Assembly: GCF_024734665.1 (NCBI RefSeq) | Contig: NZ_CP102931.1 | Span: 3,966,001 to 4,030,000, forward strand | Origin: Variovorax paradoxus | Lineage (GTDB): Bacteria > Pseudomonadota > Gammaproteobacteria > Burkholderiales > Burkholderiaceae_C | Direction of reading: 5' to 3' | Length of the DNA stretch: 64,000 bases | Shown: one piece after another, positions 9,175 to 19,723 of the stretch | How the letters are laid out: every line of letters begins with the position of its first letter | Numbering within the stretch: position 1 is the first letter of the stretch | Position numbers and translations under genes: made by a program | Notes under the pieces: generated by a model | What the model was told of the DNA's origin: nothing | The model's input: only the letters and a program-made list of their open reading frames with translations | Databases searched by the model: none

Positions 9175-11889
9175 TCAAGCGTAAAGCGGGTTGACCTTGT
9201 CGACATTGATGCCGTACTTCTTGATCGCTTCCACCACCTTGGCCACCGGCACGGTGCCATCTTCGCTCAGCGCCTTGAGCGCGGCCACCACGATGTAGTG
9301 GCGGTTGATCTCGAAGTGCTCGCGCAGCTTGTTGCGGAAGTCGCTTCGGCCGAAGCCGTCGGTGCCGAGCACCTTGTAGGTGCGGCCCTTCGGGATGAAG
9401 GGGCGGATCTGCTCGGCATAGGCCTTCATGTAGTCGGTCGATGCGACCACCGGGCCGGCCGAGGCGCCGAGCTGCTCGGCCACGAAGGGCACGCGCGGCG
9501 TCTGGTCGGGGTGCAGCAGGTTCCAGCGGTCGGCGTCCTGGCCATCGCGGGTGAGCTCGTTGAAGCTCGGGCAGCTCCACACGGAAGCCGACACGCCCCA
9601 GTCCTTTTCGAGCAGCTCTTGCGCAGCGAAGCTTTCGCGCAGGATGGTGCCGCTGCCCAGCAGTTGCACCGTGGGTGCCTTGGCCTTGAGCGCGGGACCC
9701 TGCTTCGACAGGTACATGCCCTTGATGATCTGCTCTTCGGTGCCGGGCTGCAGGCCAGGCATCGCGTAGTTCTCGTTGAGCAGCGTCAGGTAGTAGTAGA
9801 CGTTGTCCTGCTTCTCGACCATGCGCTTGAGGCCATGGTGCAGGATGACGCCGACTTCGTGCGCGAAGGTCGGGTCGTAGCTCACGCAGTTCGGGATGGT
9901 GTTGGCCAGGATGTGGCTGTGACCGTCTTCGTGCTGCAGGCCTTCGCCGTTCAGCGTGGTGCGCCCCGAGGTGCCGCCGAGCAGGAAGCCGCGCGCCTGC
10001 ATGTCGCCGGCCGCCCAGGCCAGGTCGCCGATGCGCTGGAAGCCGAACATCGAGTAGTACACGTAGAACGGCACCATGATGCGGTTGTTCGTGCTGTACG
10101 ACGTGGCTGCCGCGATCCAGCTCGACATGCCGCCGGCTTCGTTGATGCCTTCCTGCAGGATCTGGCCGGCCTTGTCTTCCTTGTAGTACATGACCTGGTC
10201 TTTATCGACCGGGGTGTACTGCTGACCGTGCGGGTTGTAGATGCCGATCTGGCGGAACAGGCCTTCCATGCCGAAGGTGCGCGCCTCGTCCACAAGAATG
10301 GGCACCACGCGCGGGCCCAGCGCCTTGTCGCGCAGCAATTGCGTGAGGAAGCGCACGTAGGCCTGCGTGGTCGAGATCTCGCGGCCCTCGGCTGTGGGCT
10401 CCATCACCGCCTTGAAGGTGTCGAGCGACGGCACCGTGAAGCTCTCGTCGGCCTTGACGCGGCGGTGCGGCAGGTAACCGCCCAGGGCCTTGCGGCGCTC
10501 GTGCAGGTAACGCATTTCCGGCGTGTCGTCGGCCGGCTTGTAGAACGGCAGCTCGGCAATCTGGCTGTCGGGAATCGGGATGTTGAAGCGGTCGCGGAAG
10601 GCCTTGATGTCGTCGTCGCTCAGCTTCTTGGTCTGGTGGACCGTGTTCTTGCCCTCGCCGATCTTGCCCATGCCGAAGCCCTTGACGGTCTTGACGAGCA
10701 GCACCGTGGGCTGGCCCGTGTGGTTCTGGGCGGAGTGGAAGGCGGCAAACACCTTCTGCGAGTCGTGACCGCCGCGTTGGAGGTTCCAGACCTCGTCGTC
10801 GGTCAGGTGCTCGACCATCTTCAGCGTGCGAGGGTCGCGGCCAAAGAAGTTCTTGCGGACGTAGGCGCCGTCATTGGCCTTGAACGACTGGTAGTCGCCG
10901 TCGTTGCACTCCATCATGATCTTGCGCAGCGCGCCGTCATGGTCCTTCTCGAGCAGGGCGTCCCAGCCCTTGCCCCAGATCAGCTTGACGACGTTCCAGT
11001 TGGCGCCGCGGAACTCGCCTTCGAGCTCCTGGATGATCTTGCCGTTGCCGCGCACCGGGCCGTCGAGACGCTGCAGGTTGCAGTTGATGACGAAGATCAG
11101 GTTGTCGAGGTTCTCGCGCGCTGCAAGGCCGATGGCGCCCAGCGATTCGACCTCGTCCATTTCACCGTCGCCGCAGAAAACCCAGACCTTGCGGTTCTCG
11201 GTGTTGGCGATGCCGCGTGCATGCAGGTACTTGAGGAAGCGCGCCTGGTAGATCGCCATCAGCGGGCCCAGGCCCATCGACACCGTGGGGAACTGCCAGA
11301 ACTCCGGCATCAGCTTGGGATGCGGGTAGCTCGACAGGCCCTTGCCATCTACTTCCTGGCGGAAGTTGAGCAGTTGCTCTTCGGACAGGCGGCCTTCGAG
11401 GTAGGCGCGGGCATAGATGCCGGGCGAAACGTGGCCCTGGATGTAGAGCAGGTCGCCGCCGTGGTTTTCGCTCTCGGCGTGCCAGAAGTGGTTGAAGCCG
11501 GCGCCGAACATGCTTGCCAGCGACGCGAAGGAGCCGATGTGGCCGCCCAGGTCGCCGCCTTCGGCCGGATGGTGGCGGTTGGCCTTGACCACCATGGCCA
11601 TGGCGTTCCAGCGCATGTAGGCGCGCAGGCGCTGTTCGATCTCGAGATTGCCGGGGCTGCGAGCCTCCTGCGAAGGCTCGATGGTGTTGACATAGCCGGT
11701 GTTGGCCGAGAACGGCATGTCGACCGTGTTCTGGCGGGCATGTTCGAGCAGCTGCTCGAGAAGGAAGTGGGCCCGCTCCGGACCCTCGCTCTGGATGACG
11801 GAGGACAGTGCATCCATCCATTCACGGGTTTCCTGGGCGTCCGCATCGTTTGCGGCCGAGCCGAACAGGTTCTCGGGATTTGCCGACAT
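9175..11889 (-). CDS. aceE: Pyruvate dehydrogenase E1, homodimeric type
   Basis: A 904-residue thiamine-diphosphate enzyme that decarboxylates pyruvate and acetylates the lipoyl groups of E2. The ThDP/Mg motif is GDGEMDE followed about 25 residues later by [10 protein letters not shown]. The start [10 protein letters not shown] is preceded by AGGAGAGA. Length and sequence match the alpha2 type E1, not the alpha/beta form. It is the first gene of the operon aceE-aceF-NTN hydrolase-lpdA. It is divergent from a sensor kinase gene at 12118, with about 230 bases between them. Confidence 0.97.
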   Translation of the reverse strand: MSANPENLFGSAANDADAQETREWMDALSSVIQSEGPERAHFLLEQLLEHARQNTVDMPFSANTGYVNTIEPSQEARSPGNLEIEQRLRAYMRWNAMAMVVKANRHHPAEGGDLGGHIGSFASLASMFGAGFNHFWHAESENHGGDLLYIQGHVSPGIYARAYLEGRLSEEQLLNFRQEVDGKGLSSYPHPKLMPEFWQFPTVSMGLGPLMAIYQARFLKYLHARGIANTENRKVWVFCGDGEMDEVESLGAIGLAARENLDNLIFVINCNLQRLDGPVRGNGKIIQELEGEFRGANWNVVKLIWGKGWDALLEKDHDGALRKIMMECNDGDYQSFKANDGAYVRKNFFGRDPRTLKMVEHLTDDEVWNLQRGGHDSQKVFAAFHSAQNHTGQPTVLLVKTVKGFGMGKIGEGKNTVHQTKKLSDDDIKAFRDRFNIPIPDSQIAELPFYKPADDTPEMRYLHERRKALGGYLPHRRVKADESFTVPSLDTFKAVMEPTAEGREISTTQAYVRFLTQLLRDKALGPRVVPILVDEARTFGMEGLFRQIGIYNPHGQQYTPVDKDQVMYYKEDKAGQILQEGINEAGGMSSWIAAATSYSTNNRIMVPFYVYYSMFGFQRIGDLAWAAGDMQARGFLLGGTSGRTTLNGEGLQHEDGHSHILANTIPNCVSYDPTFAHEVGVILHHGLKRMVEKQDNVYYYLTLLNENYAMPGLQPGTEEQIIKGMYLSKQGPALKAKAPTVQLLGSGTILRESFAAQELLEKDWGVSASVWSCPSFNELTRDGQDADRWNLLHPDQTPRVPFVAEQLGASAGPVVASTDYMKAYAEQIRPFIPKGRTYKVLGTDGFGRSDFRNKLREHFEINRHYIVVAALKALSEDGTVPVAKVVEAIKKYGINVDKVNPLYA

Positions 11890-11951
11890 GCTTGTCTCTC
11901 CTTTTAGGGCTGTGGCGGTAATTTAGTGCGCTATGGGATCAGCGCGGCGGA

Positions 11952-11966
11952 GTTTCTCATAGAAAC
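11952..11966. promoter_or_regulatory. Perfect inverted repeat in the aceE/sensor-kinase intergenic region
   Basis: GTTTCT (11952-11957) and AGAAAC (11961-11966) flank CAT, in the only AT-rich part of the 11890-12117 gap. It lies 63 bases upstream of the aceE start. I could not identify a convincing -35/-10 pair on either strand, so its use as an operator is a guess from placement. The rest of the gap shows nothing I can name. Confidence 0.35.
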
Positions 11967-12117
11967 ATTGAGATTTCAAATAGTGCGTGACGATTTCTTA
12001 ATGTGATATTTATGACAGCACACTGATCGGGACGACAACCATCCCGCAACCACCACCAAGCCCATCCCACGGCAGCCCCACATCGCTTCCGGGAGGGGCT
12101 TCACCTAAACTCGGGTG

Positions 12118-14649
12118 ATGCCTCTTTCCTCCCCGCTGGCCGTTGCCCGCAGTGCCTCGCCCCTGTCCTGGTGGCGCAGGTGGTGGCGCCGGCAGACGCC
12201 GGTGCTGCAGGACGCGGTCGCCATGCTCGCGCCGATGGCAGCCGTGCTGTTGTTTCTTGCCGCCATCGTTTCCGCCTTCTGGTACCTGCGCACTGAAGAA
12301 GTCGAGCGCGAGCAGGAGTCGGTACGCCGCGACGTCGAATACGCACAGCAGCGCATGCGGCTGCGGCTGCTGGAACGGCAAGAGCAGTTGATGCGCATCG
12401 CGCGCGATGCGTCGAACCGCGAGATCGACCCGGTCGAATTCACCAGTCGCGCCGAGTCCCTTGTGAGCCAGTTCCCTGAACTGCAGACCATCACCTGGAT
12501 CGACGACCGCCGCCGCTTCAAGGCCGGCTATGCAGCACCCAGCGTGCACCCGGCTCAGCAGCACCTGATCGGCGACGTGCTGCGTCCCGGCGACATCGAG
12601 AGCAACTATGCGCTGGCGCGCGAGTTGCGCCAGCCGGTGTACTCGCAGCCCGTGGCCGGGGGCGATCCTGCGGCGATGCTGCAGTTGCACATTCCCCTTT
12701 TCGACCAGGGCCTGTTCGCAGGCGTGGTGCTGGGCGAGTTCTCGGTCGACGGGCTGCTGCGCTACGGCATGCCGTCCGAGGTTCAGGCGCGCTACGCGGT
12801 GTCGCTGCTCGACGCCAAGGGCCATGTGATCGCCGGCAATACCACCAACCTGAAAGACAGCGGCACGCGCCTGCTGCCCTGGAGCGAGCGAACCAACGAG
12901 TACGAAGTGCCGGTGTCGCCCGTGGGCAATGCGCTGGTGCTGCGGGCGCAGGCCTACCGCACCTCGCAGGGCGTGGTCGGCAACGGCCTGTTCTGGCTGG
13001 TCTGCGCGCTCAGCGTGCTCACGAGCTGGATGCTGATCGGCACCTGGCGCCATACGCGGCGACGGCTCCAGGCTCAGCAACGGCTGGTGGCCGAGACCAA
13101 TTTCCGCCGGGCAATGGAAAACTCCATGCTCACGGGCATGCGCGTGCTCGATCTGCAAGGGCGCATCACCTACGTCAACGCCGCCTTCTGCGCCATGACG
13201 GGTTGGAGCGAGGAAGAGCTGGTCGGCCAGACCCCGCCCTTTCCCTACTGGCTCGAATCCGACCGCGAGGTGATGAACGAGCGGCTGGAAGAAGAGTTGC
13301 ACGGCCGCGCCCTCCCCGGTGGCTTCCAGGTGCGCGTGAAGCGCAAGAACGGCAGCGTGTTCAACGCGCGGCTGTACGTGTCACCGCTGATCGACGCGCG
13401 CGGCCACCAGACCGGCTGGATGACGTCGATGACCGACATCACCGAACCCACGCGCATCCGCGAGCAGCTGTCCGCCTCCTACGAGCGCTTCACCACCGTG
13501 CTGGAGGCGCTCGATGCGGCAGTGTCGGTAGCCCCCATCGGCAGCGAGGAACTGCTGTTCGCCAACAAGCTGTACCGCCTGTGGTTCGGCTCGGACACCG
13601 TGGGCCACCTGGGCATGGTCGCGCAGGCGGGCGTGCCCGCATCGAACGCGCACGACGAAGGCCTCGACGACGTGGACCCGTATGCCGGCCTGCCCATCGA
13701 CACGCTCACTGCGGCGCAGACCGCCAACAACGAAATCTTCGTGCCCCACCTCGGCAAGTGGCTCGAAGTGCGTTCGCGCTACCTGACCTGGGTCGACGGC
13801 CGCCTGGCGCAACTCGTCATCGCCACCGACATCACGCCGCGCCGCGACGCCGAAGAACAGGCCGCCGCGCAGGCCGACAAGGCCCAGGCCGCGAGCCGCC
13901 TCATCACGATGGGCGAAATGGCGTCGAGCGTGGCGCACGAACTCAACCAGCCGCTCACGGCCATCACCAACTACTGCAACGGGATGATGTCGCGCATCAA
14001 GGGCCAGTCGATCGACACCGAAGCCCTGCTCGCCGCGCTCGAAAAAACCTCGAAGCAGGCGCAGCGCGCGGGCCAGATCATCCAGCGCATCCGCTCCTTC
14101 GTGAAACGCAGCGAACCCAACCGCACGCCGGCCGACGTGGCCACCATGGTGAGCGAGGCGGTCGAGCTCGCCGGCATCGAGCTGCGCCGGCGCAATGTGC
14201 GCCTGAACCACTACGTGGCCGCGCGGCTGCCGGTGGTGCGCGTCGACCCGATCCTCATCGAGCAGGTGATGGTCAACCTGCTGAAGAACGCCGCCGAATC
14301 CATCGACATCGCCGACCGCCCGCTGGCACGCCGCAGCGTCGAACTGCGCGTGCTGCCCAAGGTGATCGAGGGCCACAACGCCATCGAGTTCTCGGTGCAG
14401 GACACGGGCAAGGGCCTGGCGCCAGAAGTGATGGACCGGCTCTACGAAGCCTTCTTCTCCACCAAGCCCGAGGGTATGGGCATCGGGCTGAATCTGTGCC
14501 GCACCATCGTCGAGTCGCATCGCGGCCGGATGCAGGCGGAGAACATCTACAATGGCCCGGATGTGATCGGATGCCGCTTTTCCTTCTGGATTCCGGTGTT
14601 GGACGCTATCAGTTCCGTAGCTAGCGACGAGGCAAAGGTACCTGCATGA
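12118..14649 (+). CDS. PAS-domain sensor histidine kinase
   Basis: An 843-residue membrane kinase. A first transmembrane segment (about 33-57) and a second (about 290-312) enclose a periplasmic sensing region of about 230 residues. A PAS domain (about 335-445), a second PAS-like region (about 455-580), a HisKA domain with phosphoacceptor His607 in SSVAHELNQPL, and an ATPase domain (NLLKNAAES, DTGKGL, GMGIGLNLC) follow. A GTG at 12115 could also serve as start. The architecture resembles DctB/DctS and FixL-type kinases. The stop overlaps the response regulator by ATGA. Divergence from aceE makes carboxylic acid sensing or pdh control plausible, but this is not shown. Confidence 0.9.
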   Translation: MPLSSPLAVARSASPLSWWRRWWRRQTPVLQDAVAMLAPMAAVLLFLAAIVSAFWYLRTEEVEREQESVRRDVEYAQQRMRLRLLERQEQLMRIARDASNREIDPVEFTSRAESLVSQFPELQTITWIDDRRRFKAGYAAPSVHPAQQHLIGDVLRPGDIESNYALARELRQPVYSQPVAGGDPAAMLQLHIPLFDQGLFAGVVLGEFSVDGLLRYGMPSEVQARYAVSLLDAKGHVIAGNTTNLKDSGTRLLPWSERTNEYEVPVSPVGNALVLRAQAYRTSQGVVGNGLFWLVCALSVLTSWMLIGTWRHTRRRLQAQQRLVAETNFRRAMENSMLTGMRVLDLQGRITYVNAAFCAMTGWSEEELVGQTPPFPYWLESDREVMNERLEEELHGRALPGGFQVRVKRKNGSVFNARLYVSPLIDARGHQTGWMTSMTDITEPTRIREQLSASYERFTTVLEALDAAVSVAPIGSEELLFANKLYRLWFGSDTVGHLGMVAQAGVPASNAHDEGLDDVDPYAGLPIDTLTAAQTANNEIFVPHLGKWLEVRSRYLTWVDGRLAQLVIATDITPRRDAEEQAAAQADKAQAASRLITMGEMASSVAHELNQPLTAITNYCNGMMSRIKGQSIDTEALLAALEKTSKQAQRAGQIIQRIRSFVKRSEPNRTPADVATMVSEAVELAGIELRRRNVRLNHYVAARLPVVRVDPILIEQVMVNLLKNAAESIDIADRPLARRSVELRVLPKVIEGHNAIEFSVQDTGKGLAPEVMDRLYEAFFSTKPEGMGIGLNLCRTIVESHRGRMQAENIYNGPDVIGCRFSFWIPVLDAISSVASDEAKVPA

Positions 14650-15278
14650 GTTTGATTCCGAAGAAGGGCACGGTCTATGTCGTCGACGACGACGAAGCCG
14701 TACGCGATTCGCTGCAATGGCTGCTCGAAGGCAAGGACTACAGAGTCCGCTGTTTCGATTCCGCCGAATCCTTTCTCTCCCGATACGACCCGCGCGAAGT
14801 CGCCTGTTTGATCGTCGACATCCGCATGGCCGGCATGACCGGCCTCGAATTGCAGGATCGGCTGATCGAACGGCGCTCCCCGCTGCCGATCGTGGTCATC
14901 ACCGGTCACGGCGACGTGCCGATGGCGGTCGACAGCATGAAGAAGGGCGCGATGGATTTCATCCAGAAGCCCTTCAACGACGAAGAGCTGGTCACGCTGG
15001 TCGAGCGCATGCTCGAACATGCGCGCGGCGCCTTCACGCAGCACCAGCAGTCGGCCAGCCGCGACGCGCTGCTGTCCAAGCTCACGGGCCGCGAGGCGCA
15101 GGTGCTCGAACGCATCGTCGCCGGCCGCCTGAACAAGCAGATCGCCGACGACCTGGGCATCAGCATCAAGACGGTCGAGGCGCACCGCGCCAACATCATG
15201 GAAAAGCTCAACGCCAACACGGTGGCCGATCTGCTCAAGATCGCGCTCGGACAGGCGGCGCCCGCTGCCAAGGCCTAG
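14646..15278 (+). CDS. FixJ-type response regulator with LuxR helix-turn-helix
   Basis: A 210-residue partner of the kinase at 12118, overlapping it by ATGA. The receiver domain (about 8-122) has the acidic pocket Asp14-Asp16, phosphoacceptor Asp58 in IVDIRMAGM, the Thr in ITGHGD and Lys in QKPF. The C-terminal LuxR/GerE domain (about 140-200) reads LTGREAQVLERIVAG and ISIKTVEAHRANIMEKL. It binds DNA when phosphorylated. Target genes are unknown; the divergent aceE operon is one candidate. A tetraloop terminator follows. Confidence 0.93.
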   Translation: MSLIPKKGTVYVVDDDEAVRDSLQWLLEGKDYRVRCFDSAESFLSRYDPREVACLIVDIRMAGMTGLELQDRLIERRSPLPIVVITGHGDVPMAVDSMKKGAMDFIQKPFNDEELVTLVERMLEHARGAFTQHQQSASRDALLSKLTGREAQVLERIVAGRLNKQIADDLGISIKTVEAHRANIMEKLNANTVADLLKIALGQAAPAAKA

Positions 15279-15311
15279 AAGCTATCCGGCAGATAGCGAC
15301 GAATGAATCCC

Positions 15312-15335
15312 ACGCCTGCGCAAGCGGGCGTTTTT
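15312..15335 (+). terminator. Rho-independent terminator with GCAA tetraloop
   Basis: An 8-bp stem (15312-15319 with 15324-15331, one G-U pair) closes a GCAA loop and runs into a five-T tract. It separates the two-component system from folD. A second perfect 6-bp repeat, GCTATC/GATAGC, lies just upstream at 15281-15297. Confidence 0.8.
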
Positions 15336-15354
15336 ACTTGGAAAATCGAAACCG

Positions 15355-16206
15355 ATGACCGCCCAACTGATCGACGGCAACGCCCTCGCCAAAACCATTC
15401 GCGCCGAAGTTGCCGGCCGCACCGCCGCACTCAAGGCCCGTGGCGTGAACCCGGCCCTTTCCATCATCCTCGTGGGCGAAGACCCGGCCAGCCAGGTCTA
15501 CACGAAGCACAAGGTCAACGACAGCGCCCAGACTGGTCTGGAAGCTACGCTCGAGACCTACCCCGCCGACATGAGCGAGGCCGATCTGCTGGCCCGCATT
15601 CGCACGCTCAACGACGACCCGAAGGTGCACGGCATCCTAGTCCAGCTGCCGCTGCCCAAACACATGGACAGCCAGAAGGTCATCGAGACAATCTCGCCCG
15701 CCAAGGACGTCGACGGCTTTCACGTGGCAAGCGCCGGCGCGCTGATGACCGGCGCCCCCGGCTTCTGGCCCTGCACACCGCACGGCTGCATGAAGATGCT
15801 CGAATCCATCGGCTACGACCTGCGCGGCAAGCACGCCGTGGTCATCGGCCGCAGCAACATCGTCGGCAAGCCGATGGCCATGATGCTGCTGGCCAAGAGC
15901 GCCACCGTGACCATCTGCCACAGCGCCACGAAAGACCTGGGCGCCATCACACGCCAGGCCGACGTGATCGTCGCGGCCGTGGGCAAGCTCAATCTCCTGA
16001 CCGCAGACATGGTGAAGCCGGGCGCGGTTGTCATCGACGTGGGCATGAACCGCAAGGCAGACGGCAAGCTGGCCGGCGACGTCGATTTCGACGGCGTGAA
16101 GGAAGTGGCCGGCTGGATCACGCCCGTGCCCGGTGGCGTCGGCCCCATGACGCGGGCCATGCTGCTCGCCAACACCCTTGAAGCGGCCGAACGCGCCGCC
16201 AAGTAA
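15355..16206 (+). CDS. folD: Bifunctional methylene-THF dehydrogenase/methenyl-THF cyclohydrolase
   Basis: A 283-residue cytosolic enzyme interconverting 5,10-methylene-THF, 5,10-methenyl-THF and 10-formyl-THF with NADP+. The catalytic lysine lies in [11 protein letters not shown], followed by the signature [10 protein letters not shown]. The Rossmann segment is [14 protein letters not shown], and the second signature [10 protein letters not shown] sits near the C-terminus. Its length is normal. prlC starts 5 bases downstream, so the two are probably co-transcribed. Confidence 0.97.
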   Translation: MTAQLIDGNALAKTIRAEVAGRTAALKARGVNPALSIILVGEDPASQVYTKHKVNDSAQTGLEATLETYPADMSEADLLARIRTLNDDPKVHGILVQLPLPKHMDSQKVIETISPAKDVDGFHVASAGALMTGAPGFWPCTPHGCMKMLESIGYDLRGKHAVVIGRSNIVGKPMAMMLLAKSATVTICHSATKDLGAITRQADVIVAAVGKLNLLTADMVKPGAVVIDVGMNRKADGKLAGDVDFDGVKEVAGWITPVPGGVGPMTRAMLLANTLEAAERAAK

Positions 16207-16211
16207 CTTTC

Positions 16212-18269
16212 ATGGCCATGACGAACAACCCCCTCCTCGATTTCAATGATCTCCCGCTGTTCGATCGCATCAGGCCCGAGCACGTCGCACCCGCTGTCGA
16301 CGCGCTGCTGACCGATGCCGAGACCGCGCTGCAGACCGTGACGGCGCCCGGTTTTCCCGCTGACTGGAATGCGATCTCGAAGGTGCTCGACGTGGCCTCC
16401 GAACGTTTCAGCCGCGCCTGGAGCGCCGTCGGCCACCTCAACGCCGTGGCCGACACGCCCGAATTGCGCGCCGCCTACAACGAGGCCATGCCGCGCGTGA
16501 CCGCCTTCTGGACCCGACTGGGCTCCGACGAGCAGCTGTATGCCAAGTACAAGGCCATCGACGTCGCCACGCTCAACGCCGAGCAGCGCCAGGCGCATCG
16601 CAATGCCGTGCGCAACTTCGTGCTGGGCGGTGCCGAACTGCAGGGCGACGCCAAGAAGCGCTTCGCCGAGATCCAGGAGCGCCAGGCCGAGTTGAGCCAG
16701 AAGTTCAGCGAGAACGCACTCGACGCAACCGACGCCTTCGCCTACTACGCCGCGCTCGGCGAACTCGAAGGCGTGCCCGAAGACGTGGTGAGCGCAGCGC
16801 GCGCAGCCGCCGAAGCCGATGGCAAGGAAGGCTACAAGCTCACGCTGAAGATGCCGTGCTACCTGCCGGTGATGCAGTTCGCCAAGAGCAGCGCGCTGCG
16901 CGAGAAGCTCTACCGAGCCTACGTCACGCGCGCCAGCGAGTTCGGCGACGCCGCCTTCGACAACACCGCGCTCATCACCGAAATCCTCGCGCTGCGCGAG
17001 GAAGAAGCGAAGCTGCTGGGCTACAAGAACTACGGCGAGCTCTCGGTCGTGCCGAAGATGGCTGAATCACCCGAGCAGGTCGTCAAGTTCCTGCGCGATC
17101 TCGCAACCAAGGCCAAGCCCTACGGTGAACGCGACCTGGCCGACCTGCGGGTCTTCGCCGCGGAGCAGTTGAGCATCACCGATCCGCAGCCCTGGGACTG
17201 GAGCTACATCGGCGAGAAGCTCAAGGAAGCGCGCTACGCCTTCAGCGAGCAGGAGGTGAAGCAGTACTTCCCCGCTCCGAAGGTCATGGCCGGGCTGTTC
17301 AAGATCGTCGAGACGCTGTTCGAGGTGTCGATCCGCCGCGACTCGGCGCCTACATGGCACCCGAGCGTCGAGTTCTATCGCATCGAACGTGCTGGCCAGA
17401 AGGTCGGCCAGTTCTATCTCGACCCTTCTGCCCGCGCCGCCAAACGCGGTGGCGCCTGGATGGACGACGTGCGCGCCCGCTGGCTGCGCCCCGACAACGG
17501 CGTGCTGCAAACCCCCATCGCGCAACTGGTGTGCAACTTTGCCAGCGGCGTCGACGGCAAGCCGCCGCTGCTCACGCACGACGACGTGACCACCCTCTTC
17601 CACGAGTTCGGCCACGGCCTGCACCACATGCTCACACAGGTGAACGAGCGCGACGTCTCGGGCATCAGCGGCGTCGAGTGGGATGCAGTCGAGCTGCCGA
17701 GCCAGTTCATGGAAAACTTCTGCTGGGAGTGGGACGTGCTCAAGCACATGACCGCCCACGTCGACACCGGCGAACCGCTGCCCCGCGCGCTGTTCGACAA
17801 GATGACCGCTGCAAAGAACTTCCAGAGCGGCCTGCAAACGCTGCGCCAGATCGAGTTCTCGCTGTTCGACATGCTGCTGCACACCGAGTACCACGCGGCC
17901 GCCGCCAAGCCCGGCGACGTGATGGCGCTGCTCGGCAAGGTGCGCGCCGAGGTGGCGGTGATGCCCTCGCCGCCGTTCAGCCGCACACCGAATACTTTCA
18001 GCCACATCTTCTCGGGCGGCTACGCGGCCGGCTACTACAGCTACAAGTGGGCCGAGGTGCTGAGCGCTGATGCCTACGCGGCCTTCGAGGAAACCGTGGG
18101 CGCCGACGGCGAGCCGAACATCGAAACCGGCCGCAAGTACCGCCAGGCCATCCTGGAGGCTGGTGGCAGCCGCAGCGCCATGGATTCGTTCAAGGCTTTC
18201 CGGGGCCGCGAGCCCCAGCTTGATGCGCTGCTGCGACACCAGGGCATGGCGGAGCCCCAGCCCGCTTGA
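16212..18269 (+). CDS. prlC: Oligopeptidase A (M3 family zinc metallopeptidase)
   Basis: A 685-residue cytosolic thimet-type oligopeptidase that degrades short peptides, including cleaved signal peptides in E. coli. The zinc site HEFGH lies in TTLFHEFGHGLHHML, with the downstream glutamate ligand in the VEWDAVELPSQFMENF segment. Two start codons lie six bases apart (16212 and 16218); the first is chosen. It follows folD by 5 bases, an arrangement also seen in related genomes by my recollection. Confidence 0.95.
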   Translation: MAMTNNPLLDFNDLPLFDRIRPEHVAPAVDALLTDAETALQTVTAPGFPADWNAISKVLDVASERFSRAWSAVGHLNAVADTPELRAAYNEAMPRVTAFWTRLGSDEQLYAKYKAIDVATLNAEQRQAHRNAVRNFVLGGAELQGDAKKRFAEIQERQAELSQKFSENALDATDAFAYYAALGELEGVPEDVVSAARAAAEADGKEGYKLTLKMPCYLPVMQFAKSSALREKLYRAYVTRASEFGDAAFDNTALITEILALREEEAKLLGYKNYGELSVVPKMAESPEQVVKFLRDLATKAKPYGERDLADLRVFAAEQLSITDPQPWDWSYIGEKLKEARYAFSEQEVKQYFPAPKVMAGLFKIVETLFEVSIRRDSAPTWHPSVEFYRIERAGQKVGQFYLDPSARAAKRGGAWMDDVRARWLRPDNGVLQTPIAQLVCNFASGVDGKPPLLTHDDVTTLFHEFGHGLHHMLTQVNERDVSGISGVEWDAVELPSQFMENFCWEWDVLKHMTAHVDTGEPLPRALFDKMTAAKNFQSGLQTLRQIEFSLFDMLLHTEYHAAAAKPGDVMALLGKVRAEVAVMPSPPFSRTPNTFSHIFSGGYAAGYYSYKWAEVLSADAYAAFEETVGADGEPNIETGRKYRQAILEAGGSRSAMDSFKAFRGREPQLDALLRHQGMAEPQPA

Positions 18270-18299
18270 TGCGGCGCTGAAGCTTGCGATACTCGGGCG

Positions 18300-18941
18300 A
18301 TGCATCCGATTTACAAATTCTCACTGCATCGCCTGACCGGCCTGGCCCTTGTGCTCATCGCCACGGGCACCATGGCACAGCAGGTCTATCGCCAGGTCGA
18401 CAAGAATGGCAAGGTCACTTTCTCGGACCGCGCCCCCACGGCCAGCACCGAGCCGGCCTCGGCCTCGCAAGGCGGCTCCACCACGCCGGCGAATGCGGGC
18501 CTGCCCTACGAGCTGCGGCAAGTGGCTCAGCGCTACCCCGTTACGCTGTACAGCAGCGACGAATGCGGGCCGTGCAGCACGGCTCGCTCGCTGCTCATCA
18601 CGCGGGGCATTCCGTTCGAGGAACGCACCGTCAAGAGCAACGAGGAAATCGAGGCGCTGCAGCGCCTGAGCAGCCAGAGCTCGCTGCCATTGCTGACCAT
18701 CGGGTCGCAGCAGCTCAAGGGCTTCTCGGATGTCGAATGGTCGCAGTACCTCGACGCAGCCGGCTACCCCAAGAGCAACAGCCTGCCTGCGGGCTACCGC
18801 AACGGCCCGGCGCGACCGCTGATCGCGCAGCAGGCAGCACCCGCGCCCCGTGCCGCCGCGGCACCGGCCGCACAGCCCGCGCCACCGCCCCCCGCATCGA
18901 GCGAGCCGAGCCCGAGCAACCCCGCCGGCATCAAGTTCTGA
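18300..18941 (+). CDS. DUF4124/glutaredoxin fusion, periplasmic thiol-redox protein
   Basis: A 213-residue exported protein. A signal peptide (1-26, TMA-QQ) is followed by a short DUF4124 segment (QVYRQVDKNGKVTFSDRAP) and a glutaredoxin-like thioredoxin fold (about 78-150). The redox motif is CGPC and the cis-Pro region is SSLPLLTIG. The C-terminal 45 residues are Ala/Pro-rich and probably disordered. The combination of DUF4124 and glutaredoxin is known in betaproteobacterial hypothetical proteins, but its substrate is not. Predicted site is the periplasm. Confidence 0.82.
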   Translation: MHPIYKFSLHRLTGLALVLIATGTMAQQVYRQVDKNGKVTFSDRAPTASTEPASASQGGSTTPANAGLPYELRQVAQRYPVTLYSSDECGPCSTARSLLITRGIPFEERTVKSNEEIEALQRLSSQSSLPLLTIGSQQLKGFSDVEWSQYLDAAGYPKSNSLPAGYRNGPARPLIAQQAAPAPRAAAAPAAQPAPPPPASSEPSPSNPAGIKF

Positions 18942-18969
18942 GCCAGGCCGCTCGCGCGGCCTTTCGTCT

Positions 18970-19683
18970 CTAGGCGCCGAACTGCAGCGTCTTCACACCA
19001 GTCGAGGTGCCCAGCAGGCACACGTCTGCCTTCTGGTGCGCGAAGACACCCACCGTCACCACGCCCGGCCATTGGCTCACTTCAGACTCGAAGGCCAGCG
19101 GATCGGTGATTCGCAGACCCGTCACGTCGACGATGTGCTGGCCGTTGTCCGTGACCAGCGGCAGGCCGTCTTTCTCGCGCACCTGGGCGATGCCGCCCAT
19201 GCTGGCGAACTGGCGCATCACGCGGCGCGCGGCCATCGGGATCACTTCCACCGGCAGCGGAAAGGCGCCCAGCGCCTCGACCAGCTTGGATGCGTCGGCA
19301 ATGCAGACGAACTTGCGCGACTGGGCCGCGACGATCTTCTCGCGCGTGAGTGCGGCGCCGCCCCCCTTCACCATGAAACCGCGGTGGTCGATTTCGTCCG
19401 CGCCGTCGATGTAGACCGCCAGCTCTTCCACCTCGTTGCTGTCGAACACCGGAATGCCCAGGGCGCGCAGGCGTTCGGTCGAGGCGACCGAGCTGGAGAC
19501 GGCGCCCTTGATCTCGTCCTTGATGCTGGCCAGCGCATCGATGAACTTGTTCACCGTCGAGCCGGTGCCGACGCCGACGATCTCGCCCTTGACCACATAG
19601 GCCAGCGCGGCAAGGCCGACCTGGGCCTTGAGTTCGTCCTGAGAAAGTGGGTTGGAGGGGGTTGGGGAGGCGGGTGCGGTCAT
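18970..19683 (-). CDS. rpiA: Ribose-5-phosphate isomerase A
   Basis: A 237-residue cytosolic enzyme of the pentose phosphate pathway, interconverting ribose-5-P and ribulose-5-P. Signatures are [14 protein letters not shown] (phosphate loop), YIDGADEID (catalytic acids) and [13 protein letters not shown]. The start at 19683 follows AAGGA at a suitable distance; a start seven codons upstream lacks a ribosome site. It is divergent from pyrD with only 40 bases between the starts. Confidence 0.96.
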   Translation of the reverse strand: MTAPASPTPSNPLSQDELKAQVGLAALAYVVKGEIVGVGTGSTVNKFIDALASIKDEIKGAVSSSVASTERLRALGIPVFDSNEVEELAVYIDGADEIDHRGFMVKGGGAALTREKIVAAQSRKFVCIADASKLVEALGAFPLPVEVIPMAARRVMRQFASMGGIAQVREKDGLPLVTDNGQHIVDVTGLRITDPLAFESEVSQWPGVVTVGVFAHQKADVCLLGTSTGVKTLQFGA

Positions 19684-19723
19684 CGCGGAGAATCCTTGGC
19701 TCATTGAAGCCCCGAATTATCCG

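Noticed and set aside
9298..11907. An 869-codon open frame antisense to aceE, and similar long frames opposite lpdA, aceF and pccA.
   Set aside because: They mirror the codon structure of the real genes in GC-rich DNA, have no recognisable domains or ribosome sites, and their opposite strands encode well-known enzymes.
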